From Dastarcus helophoroides (lineage: Eukaryota; Arthropoda; Insecta; Coleoptera; Bothrideridae), in assembly GCA_028583605.1 (NCBI GenBank), contig CM053336.1:29284350-29348349 (forward strand): DNA of 64,000 bases. Direction: 5' to 3'. Shown piece by piece: positions 53,075-62,305 of the stretch; position 1 is the stretch's first letter; the number at the start of each line of letters is the position of its first letter. A model generated the notes under the pieces. That model did not search any database. It had not been told where the DNA came from and saw nothing but the letters and a program-made list of their open reading frames with translations. A program made the translations under genes and the position numbers.

Positions 53075-53385
53075 GTAAGTATCTCTTTCTATCTAATATG
53101 CAAGCATGAAGATTTTCCCTATCATATTTATTTATTCATGAAATTCCTTATTGTATTATACATACAGGGTGACCATTCTTCGAACGTGACCATTGGAAAC
53201 AACTTACTTTAAAGAGTTACGATGTTGTTTAGGTTAAAATTGTGTATATTAGTGCTAAACAATTTGAAAACAAGAAATTTAAAGTAAAGTTAATGTTTTC
53301 TAAGTTATTTAAAAAAGAAAACATTTGCATTTTTTTCGAAAACTATCAATCCATCAGCTCTTTTGTTAAATACATTATTACAGTA
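53075..53385. other. Intergenic/intronic DNA before the Tigger element
   Basis: Contains ATACAGGGTGACCATTCTTCG at about 53161, which resembles a CAGGGTG-type mariner end, with no partner found. The rest is unassigned. Confidence 0.3.
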
Positions 53386-55801
53386 CAGTCAAACCTGTTT
53401 TTGTGCGGTCTTTTTTTGTGCGCTTTTTTTTGTGCGATTCTTTTTTTGTGCGGTATATGAATATCGACACATTGAATTTCGCCGAGAGGTTAGGTCAATC
53501 TGAACTGTGTTGGCATCACTTTTTTTGCTGTCAGTGTGTATGTACACATTGCAACAGCCATTTTCATACCTATTGCATCAGCCTATTTCATTAGGCATGC
53601 TCAAAGTTCTTATGCATGTATGTATTGCATCAGCCAATTTCAATACATACTGCGCCATCTAATAACTTTAGTTAATTGCTGACCTTTTAGCCATTAAGAC
53701 AGGATTAATTCTATAGTAACATTAAAGGTAAATTAATTGTTTTCCCTATTTAGATATAGTTTTTTATGATTTTTATTTTATTTTTAGTCATAAGTACTCC
53801 CTTAAAATGAATAATCGTAACCAAAAATAAAGTGAAAAGAAAGACAATTACATTAGAAACTAAAATTGCAATATTAAATAGACTAGCAGATGGTGAAGGA
53901 TCCACAGCTCTTGGTAAAGAATATAAATTAGGTGAATCCACTATAAGAGCAATACAAAAACGTGCAAGTAGAATAAATGAATCTAAAAATTCTGCAACAA
54001 ACGAAAGTGGTAAAAGAATATCATATTCTAGAAATATTTTAATAGAGAAAACGGAAAAGGCCCTCATATTTTGGATTAACGACTCAACTCGAAAACGAAT
54101 CCCCATCGACGGAGATTTAATTAAGGAGAAAGCTAAACAATATTTCAATCAGCTGAAGGATTTAGAACCGTCTAGTTCCTCATCCCACTTTCAAAACCTG
54201 AAATTTTCTGCCAGCAATGGCTGGTTAACTGGATTTTTACGACGACAAGCACTTCACAATGTGAAGGTACAAGGCGAGGCCGCAGCCGCCGATGAAACAG
54301 CTGCTAAGAATTATTGCAAAGTCCTAGCCAAAATTATTGATGACGGTGGATATTGCCCAGATCAAGTATTTAATGCAGATGAAACTGGGTTATTTTGGAA
54401 AAAGATGCCCAGCCGAACGTTCATCGCCAAGTCTGAGAAAACTGCAAGTGGTTTTAAGGCTGCAAAGGATCGAATTACATTCCTTCTTTGTAGTAATGCA
54501 TCTGGTGCAAGAATGTTAAAACCACTTCTTATAAATAAAGCTTTGCACCCACGCGCGCTAAAAGACATAAATTTAGCTGAACTTTCAGTGCATTTCATGG
54601 CCAATAAAAAAGCATGGGTCACATCAGCTGTTTTTACAACATGATTCAACGATTGCTTCGTACCAGAAGTTGAAAAATATATGACAGAGATGGGTCTTCC
54701 TTTTAAAGTGTTGTTAATTGTTGACAATGCACCCGGTCATCCTTGTTTAGAGCATCCTAATGTACAAGTAGTGTTTTTACCACCCAATACGACTAGCCTT
54801 ATATAACCATTGGACCAGGGTATAATCGCAACTTTTAAGAAACACTATGTGAAAATAACTTTCAGATGCATTTTGGAAAAACTAGAAAACGATGGAATAA
54901 GCCTGACTGAAGTATGGAAAAAGTTTTCGATTTTAGACTGCATAAACCACGCCACTGCAGCAATTACTCAAATAAAACAACACACTTTAAATTCGTGCTG
55001 GAAAGCGGTCTGGCCTGAATGTGTCATTAATAGAAATGTAACCGACAACACGTCCACTTTATCATCAGATATCATTGTTCTAGCACATCAAATCTGCGGA
55101 GAAGGTTTTGACTCTTTCAGCGAAAATGATCTTATTGAAATGATTGAGGACGAAACCGTAACAGATCATGAAGACGGACAAGAAGTACCGGAATCTATTA
55201 CAGCGGATAAAATATATGCAGGGATCCAGCTTTGCAGCAAATTGGAAAAGCATTTTATTAAAATAGATAACAATTCTCAAAAAAGTTTGAAATTCCAAAA
55301 AGAGCTTCGATTGTGTATATCTGGCTATCGCGACGTTTACAAACAGCTGACCAAACGACCGTCGTCGCAAAAACTTATCGCCGACTACATGTTAACAAAA
55401 AATAAATCAACTGTAGTATCTTCAAGTGACGAAAGCGATTACGAACCAGTTCATCGCAAAAATATGCGCGTTTTGAACTACGACGAGTACTATTGAATTA
55501 TGTACATTTTGAAAATTTCTCCTTGTTTGAAATTAGAAATTAAAATTTTTTTAAATGTTTCAATGTGTAATTTAATTATTTATTTTGTTTGGAAAGCACT
55601 TTCTTGCTATTTCGTGAAGCTTTGACATATTTTCTAAGTGAGACTTTTTTTATGCAGTCCCTCTCTACCGCATAAAAAAAATTTCTTTAATATGCTGTGA
55701 AAAATTATTTCTTATAGCTATTTATGAAGTTTTTGAATATTTTTTTTTGTGCGGTTTTTTTTCTGCGGTCCCTATCTACCGCACAAAAACAAGTTTGACT
55801 G
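53386..55801 (+). mobile_element. Tigger-type (pogo superfamily) transposon
   Basis: 2416 bp with terminal inverted repeats CAGTCAAACCTGTTTTTGTG (53386 on) and the inverse ...CACAAAAACAAGTTTGACTG (ending 55801), flanked by TA (53384-53385, 55802-55803). TGTGCGGT repeats several times near both ends. It contains one transposase frame. Confidence 0.93.
53832..55496 (+). pseudogene. Tigger/jerky-like transposase with two nonsense codons
   Basis: One frame of 554 codons interrupted only by TGA at 54642-54644 (a position normally Trp in VFTTWF) and a TAA at 54804-54806 (normally Gln in the SLIQPLDQG motif). It has an N-terminal psq/CENP-B HTH (KRKTITLETKIAILNRLADGEG), CENP-B-type domain 2 (WLTGFLRRQALHNVKVQGEAA), and catalytic Asp in FNADETGLFWK, VDNAPGHP and PLDQGIIATFK (DDD type). 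The C-terminus is acidic, ending RVLNYDEYY. Both stops are single-base changes; the coding frame is otherwise whole. Confidence 0.9.
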
Positions 55802-57086
55802 TACTTTTTTATGGAGAATAAAAATTCTATTTTGATTTATTGTTTTACTTCTTATCTTCAGCACAACAAACGTTTTACATGAACACCAGTTTGAATTCTT
55901 GCAAATTTGAAAGTACAGATTTATCAATGATCAATATCCATGTGTCATATGATTGGTTTATTTGAATACGAAAATTTCTTTCGAAATTAAAATTTTGAAA
56001 CCTTTCACCATCTTTTAAAATTTCAACTTTTTGGCAAAGTTTCAATTTTCGTTGTTGAAAATTTTGACTTTCAGATTTTGAAATTTTTTTTGAAGCATTT
56101 AAATTTTCTTTATAACCTGACATTTTCTAAATATTTGGAATTCTTTTGCGTGTTTTTTAAATTCCACCATTTTTTCACATTTTCGATTATTTTTATTGAA
56201 ATTTTTTCCCATGTCAACCATTTTTTTATTTTGTGATTTTAAAAAATTTACCTTTTCTTTCAAATTATCGGAATTTTTGAAAAATTGAAATTTTTTTTAA
56301 ATTATTTTTTTTAGATTATTTTTTTTAACATTTCAAAATTTTGATAATTTCTTCAAATTGTTGACTACTTTTCAATATTTCAAATATTTAAAAAACGTTA
56401 ATTTTTTATACAAAAATAAAGTGGGTATAATTCACGGCGTATTATTTGAATCGATCACACGCAACAATACTATGAATAAGTTAATATTTACAAAAGTATT
56501 TTTTCCTGAAAGGTTACTTTTTATTTAAATATTTCATTCAGATATTGAGAAAAAAGTTAATATTTCAATTTTTTTTCCAAATTGTTGCCTTTTTTTATTA
56601 ACGTTTAAACCTAATTTTAAATAAACAAATGGATTCTGACAAAATAAAGAGAAATTTCTAGAAACAGATTAATTTGCGGAAAGTTATAAATTTCTAAAAA
56701 TATTTTTCTCTGTTTATATATAAATTTAGCCTTAACCTTGAACTTTTCTGGAAAATATTAAAACTTCCCAAGAAATATTTTCTATTAGAATGTATACCTA
56801 ATTTTGAGAAACTGAACCAATTTTGAGAGAAAGTAAAAGAACCTTGAAATTTTCTGGAAAATGTTGAAATTGCCCAAGAAATATTTTCTATTAGAGTTTA
56901 TAACCTAATTTTGAGAAATTAAACCAATTTTGAGAGAAAGTAAAAGATGAAAAGAACGAATTGGGAATATTTTTCTCGCAATTTTTACTTCATTTTAAAA
57001 TTTTGACAAAACTTTAAAATTTCCTACCGGCTACGACGACTAACATATTGCTTTTGCTACCCAGTTACATTGTATTTGTCTCTTAG
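55802..57086. other. AT-rich DNA with an LTR fragment
   Basis: 55980-56400 and 56600-57020 are made of the AAAATTT/GAAATTTTGAC words seen at 22-26 kb. An LTR end piece lies at 56414-56466. A local duplication of about 110 bp is visible (TTGAACTTTTCTGGAAAATA...GAAAGTAAAAGA, twice between 56745 and 56950). No coding frames. Confidence 0.5.
56414..56466 (+). repeat. LTR 3'-end fragment of the heat-shock-element family
   Basis: AATAAAGTGGGTATAATTCACG...GAATCGATCACACGCAACA followed by ATAC: poly(A) signal to the LTR end only. The 5' part is missing. Confidence 0.65.
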
Positions 57087-57130
57087 ATGATACACTTCGT
57101 GTTCGTACTGCGTGCTGGCAAGCTAATTAA
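57087..57130 (+). CDS. Candidate terminal exon of the same gene
   Basis: ATTTGTCTCTTAG precedes an AT|GAT start like that of the micro-exons, and the same phase reads DTLRVRTACWQAN then TAA at 57128-57130. Phase and orientation agree with exon 3, but this is weak evidence: one splice acceptor and 14 codons. Confidence 0.2.
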
Positions 57131-57689
57131 ACAAATAAATATTACAAGTCTGCTACTTACCGCAGAAAATTAAGGTAAGTAATTTATTCATATATTTCAT
57201 AAATACATACATTTTCTTAAACTTAGCTTAAAATACTCGTAGTCTTCATATTTTATATTGATGGCAAAAAGTATATCACCGACCTTAACCTTAAAAGAAA
57301 TTTGAGAAAGAAATATACGAATAACATTCTGCAAATATTTTAAGTCAATCAAACTAATTTCGTTATAAACAACAATAAAATATGTTCATTCATGTAAATT
57401 ATGTTTAGTGCAAATTAATTCGGCGAAATTTTGCCGATGTGAAATGAATATTTGTACTGTGTTTATAACATGTTAGTATTTTTTTTTAATTCTCATTGAT
57501 ATATAATATTGTAGTTTACTAAAGAACAGTTAGATAATCACAAATTAATTTAAAATTTGAATTTACCTTTAAGAATCAAAATATACAATTATACGCTTGA
57601 CGATTTAAAAAATCGAATTGTTACTTGAGGGCTTTTGTGCATATAATAATTTATAATTTGATTTAATTTTTTAGATTTTTAACAAAATG
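57131..57689. other. AT-rich DNA, nothing recognised
   Basis: Between the candidate terminal exon and the ZBED-type hAT relic. No coding frame or repeat identified. Confidence 0.4.
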
Positions 57690-58520
57690 AGTAATAAAAG
57701 AGAGAAGTGAATTTCCTTTTATTAAAAAATCTGAAAACGATTACATAGTAAAATGTGAGACATGTAATGTTTAATTTAGTATTTTGCACGGCGAGAAGAA
57801 TGATATTTCAAAGCATTTGGAGACACAGAACCATAAAAGATGGTTAAATACTGCTGCATCATCTTCCAAAATGCTGAATTTTTTTCGAAAAACAACTTAT
57901 GGAAATGAAGAAAAAAATTTAGCATTAGCAGAAGGACTTATGTCTTTTCATGCTATTAATCACAATCATTTCTTGAGATCTATGAATTGTACATCACAAG
58001 TTGTCAGAAAGCGATTTAATAAAAAAATTTACCTGTGGTAGAAGAAAGGCCGAGGTAATTGTATGTAATGTGCTTTCCCCATATGCATTTTCAGAACTAA
58101 ACAAAAATTTACAAAAAATTAGTTTTGTATCCATATATTCTGACGCATCTAATTATAAAGAAATAAAATTATTTCCAACCACAATAAGATATTTTGATTC
58201 AGAAACTGGAATAAAAATTAGAATTTTAGATTTTATTTCTTTGCCCGGTGAAACTTCTGAAATAATTTTCAGTTCCATTATTGATATTTTGGAAAAAAAT
58301 AATTTAAAACAAAAAATTATTGCATATTGTGCAGACAACACGAATACTAATTTAAAGCTTAAATATTGGGCATCAGAAAAAATCACAGTAGAAAACAAAT
58401 AGTTAGAAATATTTCATCATTTGGAAACAAACTATGTTCCATACAATAATGTATTAAAAATTGTGGAATGTGCACTACCTTTACCTGGAACTAACGCTAA
58501 TTGTTACACATTAACTGGAA
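57690..58520 (+). pseudogene. ZBED-type hAT transposase relic with internal deletion
   Basis: The start of the coding region shows a BED-type zinc finger (VKCETCNV, then a TAA, FSILHGEKNDISKHLET), continuing FFRKTTYGNEEKNLALAEG, RSMNCTSQVVRKRF (57784-58041). A frameshift leads to FTCGRRKAEVIVCNVLSPYAFSELN, FVSIYSDASNYKEIKLF and IAYCADNTNTN (58001-58402). The last piece, VECALPLPGTNANC (about 58465-58505), belongs to the C-terminal dimerisation region, so most of the catalytic middle is missing. The LTR at 58561 follows 40 bp later. Confidence 0.75.
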
Positions 58521-58560
58521 AAATTGGAAACAATTGCTGGCATTTTTGGTACGTAAGTAC

Positions 58561-58933
58561 TGTAACGTAATGTAAATAGATGTAATAGAATTTAGAACAG
58601 AATTGTATAATTTAGTAAATAAAAAAAGTTTCTAGAAGGATCTGATAAGGGGAAAGGGGCCGCGATAACGAAACAAATGGCAGATAAGCGTTCCAGAAAT
58701 TTCGGCAAACGATAAGCCTTATCTGCCCAAAAGTTCTAGAAGCCGGGGGCCAAAACTATAAAAAGGCGGTCAGCTTTCCCTCCAGTCAGTCAGTTAGAAG
58801 TCAGTGTAGTTAGTGGGTTAGCAATTAGTAAAAAAGTAGTGAGTTACCGTTCAGTTGAAGTGTGCCGAGTTAATTTGGTAATAAAGTGGTATAATTCACA
58901 CGTGTAATCAATCGCACCGATAAGCCCGTAACA
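58561..58933 (+). mobile_element. Solo LTR (heat-shock-element LTR family), copy 4
   Basis: 373 bp TGTAACGTAATG...GATAAGCCCGTAACA, flanked by GTAC at 58557-58560 and 58934-58937. TATAAAAA at 58757-58764, initiator-like TCAGT at 58786-58790 (29 bp later, the standard spacing), AATAAAGTGG near 58880. U3/R/U5 can therefore be placed. Confidence 0.94.
58630..58741 (+). promoter_or_regulatory. Heat-shock-element clusters in LTR copy 4
   Basis: TTCtaGAAggATC (58630-58642, last unit mutated), perfect TTCcaGAAatTTC (58691-58703) and TTCtaGAA (58734-58741), ending 15 bp before the TATA box. Interleaved GATAAG sites form an inverted repeat (GGCAGATAAG at 58679 on, CTTATCTGCC at 58718 on). Confidence 0.65.
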
Positions 58934-59022
58934 GTACATATGTATGTATGTACAAATTAAAAATTTTTAATATGTATTTTTTTATTAAACTTATTTTATA
59001 ATTTCATTATTTTTTAGAAAAA

Positions 59023-60597
59023 ATGCCATCGAAACGATTATCGACTTCGGAGACTGATAAAAAGAGATGACGAAAATCACTCACGCTAGAAACTAAGGTA
59101 GAAGTATCACGTCGTATAGAAACTGGAGTGAAACTTGTTGAAATTTGCAAGGCAATGGGACTTGCGAAATGTACCATTCAAACTATTCGCGATAAAAAAA
59201 GACATTAAAACATATTTGCAATCTGCTGCACCTTTCAATGTCTCGAGATTAACACGCCAAAGAAACTGTATTATGGAAAAAATGGAAAAACTATTGATTA
59301 TATGGATTGAGGACAATAACAAACGGAGAATGCCAATTAGTCAAATGACTATCCAGGAAAAAACTTCAAGTATTTTCGAAAATTTGAAGAATGGAGATAC
59401 CGACGAATCTGCTGAAGCTGTCACATTCCAAGCAAGCCGAGGATGGATTGAAAAATTTAGAAATAGATTTATTTTGCATAATTTGAAAATACAGGGTGAA
59501 GCAGCTAGCGCCGATGAGGCCGCATCTAAGGAATATCCCAACATTTTAAAGGGAATTATTCAAAGATGTGGTTATAAACCTGAACAAGTGTTTAACGTAG
59601 ACGAAACAGGGCTTTATTGGAAGCAAATGACTGATCGCACCTACACTTCAAAAACGGAAAAATCTGCGCCTGGTTATAAAAGGTATCTAAGGAACGATTA
59701 ACTTTGCTACTTGGTGCAAATGCCGCGGGTGATTTTAAGTTAAAACCACTTTTAATATATTTGTCCAAAAATCCAAGGCCTCTTAAAGGACTAAATAAAA
59801 ATCAATTACCCGTCATGTGGGGTTCCAACAAGAAAGCTTGGATGACTAAGCTACTTTTGAGGATTGGTTCAAAAATCACTTTTGTACAGAAGTGAAAAAA
59901 TATTTGCGAGACAATAACTTAAGCAACAAGGCTTTGCTAATTTTGGATAGATAACGCACCAGGGCATCCTACTAATTTATCTGAACTATCTGAAAATGTC
60001 ATGATTGGGTACCTTCCGAAAAATACAACAGCTCTGATCCAACCGATGGATCAGGGTGCAATAGCCACTTTTAAGGCATATTATCTACGTCGAACTTTGC
60101 GACAACTTATAAGGGAAACCGATGGTAAATCTTCAATTAAAACATTTTGGAAAAACTATAACATCAAGGATGCTGTTGACAGCAGCAGTGAATTATGGAA
60201 GGAATTAAAATTAACAACAATGAAACATGTTTGGAAAAAAATATGGCCAGAATGTGTAAGAAGTACTGAGGCAGAAGTAAATTTCCTTCCTAAAATTAGG
60301 CAAAACATTTTGGATCTAGCACATGATCTCGGCTTTGAAGGTTTGAACGAACGTGATGTGCTTGATCTACTTGAAGCTGATAGGGAATCCCTTTCATATG
60401 AGAAACTCATTCAGTTGCAAGCAGAACCAGCATTTGATGAAGAGACAGAGCCTGTTGTATTTAAACAGCTAACACCAAAAAATTTGTCGAAAACTTCTTC
60501 CTATTTCGAACAAGGAATAAACATCCTCCTTGAAAACGATCCTGACGTCAAACGTAGCGCTAAAGTTTCTCGACGAATTAACTTAGGCTATTATTAA
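59023..60597 (+). pseudogene. Second Tigger-type transposase, broken
   Basis: Begins MPSKRLSTSETDKK. LTLETKVEVSRRIETGVKLVEIC is the psq-like HTH (after a TGA near 59068). Then come WIEKFRNRFILHNLKIQGEAASADEAA and FNVDETGLYWKQMTDR (first catalytic Asp), [22 protein letters not shown], a frame-shifted DNAPGHP (about 59949) and ALIQPMDQGAIATFKAYY (third Asp). The end reads RRINLGYY at 60597. It is clearly related to the 53.8-kb transposase but a distinct family member. At least four lesions. Terminal repeats were not identified. Confidence 0.85.
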
Positions 60598-60731
60598 TAA
60601 TAATGGCGATTGGACTATTTATTAACTTAGTATGCTGTAGTACAAACAATATATATTTCCACAGTATCAAGTTTTTTTTGCTCCCCAAGATTATACGGTA
60701 GAAACCTCGTACCGTTTCTTATGGAACAGAC
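60598..60731. other. Spacer between the two Tigger pieces
   Basis: AT-rich, no frame. Presumably the 3' untranslated part of the Tigger element. Confidence 0.3.
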
Positions 60732-60836
60732 TGTACTTGAAGCTGATAGGGATCCCCTTTCATATGAGGAACTCATTCAGTTGCAAGCAAAACCGGCATT
60801 TGATGAAGATGCAGAGCCTGTTGTATCCAAACAGAG
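60732..60836 (+). repeat. Fragment of a second copy of the 59-60.6 kb Tigger gene
   Basis: ACTTGAAGCTGATAGGGATC...TTGTATCCAAACAG repeats 60368-60470 with several substitutions. It ends where the LINE 5' UTR begins, so the LINE appears to have inserted into or next to this copy. Confidence 0.75.
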
Positions 60837-61012
60837 TTTAGTTCGAGCGCTCGAGTTTTTCAGTGTCGTGCGATACAAGCGAGACAAGTGAGAAAGTGAG
60901 AGAGTGGGGATACCAGTTGGCATTGTACAACTTTAGTGCAATGCAGTTATTTTTCAAAGTTTAAATTGCGTGCGTCCAGGTCCCAGGATCGTTGGTGCCG
61001 CAATCTACAACG

Positions 61013-62305
61013 ATGAAAAGTGTCATCGAGTGCGACCTGGCCGAACTTATTCGGTTGGCCGATGCAGTAAACGAGCGAATAACTCAGCTTAAAAAAGAAG
61101 CGGAGGAGGCTTGCAAAATGCAAGTTGAATCCTATTCTACACCAAGAAAAACCATGAAGAAGAAGAGGACCGAGGATAACCACAACGAGAAGATTGTAGG
61201 GCAAAACCGATTTGCCGCCCTACAAACCAGCGAAGAGGACGGAGAAGATGAACCCCAACCAATAGAAGAAGAAGACGAGGAACAAAAAACGGACGAGCCC
61301 CCAAGGAAAAGAAAAACAAACAACAAACGGACATTTACAACGAACACGACAACAGAAAAAACAACCACAGATAATAATACGACACCGATTATTCTAAGGA
61401 ATAAAGACAAATGGACAGAAATAAGCAAACACTTGAGGGAGACAAAGATAGTCTACTCAAGAGCTTCAACAACCAGAGACGGAATTAGAATCGTGCCGCA
61501 AACCGTGAACGACTACCGGAAAATGTACAAGGTATTTAAGGAGGCAAACCTTGAATTCCACACCCACCAACTAAGAGAGGAAAAATCGCTAAAAGTGGTA
61601 ATACGAGGTATTCCACAAGAAACACCTGAAAAAGACGTGCACGAGGATCTCAAGGCACAAGGATACCCGACAATGAAAATCACACGGATGAACGGAAAAG
61701 GAGGAAAACCGGCCCCGATTGTACTTGTTGAACTGGAACGCAAGTACAAATCGATTTACGGAATCACAAAAGTAAACGGCCTCAACATATCAATTGAGCC
61801 GCTTAAAACGACCGGAGTTGTAATTCAATGTCACAGATGCCAATTGTACGGGCATATTCAAAAGAACTGCAACGCAGAATACCGGTGCATGAAGTGTGCA
61901 GGAGCACACAGCACACATCTCTGCGACAAGGAAAGAACGACCGCCGCCAAATGCGTAAACTGTGGAGGAGCACACACTGCAATTTCCAGGCAGTGTAAGA
62001 AGAGGCCCGCACAACAAACGACAGAGACCGAAAAACCTCAACAAGTTCCCAAGACAACGGCACAAAAACCTACTGTGTCGGCTTGGGCAAAACTGCTGAA
62101 TTTTAAAACTGAGAAGCCTCAACAACAAGAGACACAGAAAAACAAACCGACAACGAAACCACCGCAAAAAGAAAAAACATCTGCAAAAACCCAAATTGCA
62201 GTTATTCTAGCAGAGATGTTGATAGAATTTGCACAACTTAAGCCAACCGAGGGTCAAGAGATCAGCTTCACCAGAAAAATTACAAAAATCCTAACAACTT
62301 TTTAA
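61013..62305 (+). CDS. LINE ORF1, gag-like with three zinc knuckles
   Basis: 430 residues from ATG 61013 (MKSVIECDLAELIRLADAVN), the first ATG in the frame. A short helical N-terminus, a Lys/Glu/Thr-rich low-complexity region (residues 40-125), a folded PRE_C2HC-type region (KWTEISKHLRETKI, KVVIRGIPQETPEKDVHEDL, PIVLVELERKYKSIYGITKVNGL), then knuckles CHRCQLYGHIQKNC (273-286), CMKCAGAHSTHLC (292-304) and CVNCGGAHTAISRQC (314-328), and a Pro/Lys/Thr-rich tail. This is the Jockey-clade ORF1 plan: an RNA-binding protein that packages element RNA. Confidence 0.92.
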   Translation: MKSVIECDLAELIRLADAVNERITQLKKEAEEACKMQVESYSTPRKTMKKKRTEDNHNEKIVGQNRFAALQTSEEDGEDEPQPIEEEDEEQKTDEPPRKRKTNNKRTFTTNTTTEKTTTDNNTTPIILRNKDKWTEISKHLRETKIVYSRASTTRDGIRIVPQTVNDYRKMYKVFKEANLEFHTHQLREEKSLKVVIRGIPQETPEKDVHEDLKAQGYPTMKITRMNGKGGKPAPIVLVELERKYKSIYGITKVNGLNISIEPLKTTGVVIQCHRCQLYGHIQKNCNAEYRCMKCAGAHSTHLCDKERTTAAKCVNCGGAHTAISRQCKKRPAQQTTETEKPQQVPKTTAQKPTVSAWAKLLNFKTEKPQQQETQKNKPTTKPPQKEKTSAKTQIAVILAEMLIEFAQLKPTEGQEISFTRKITKILTTF

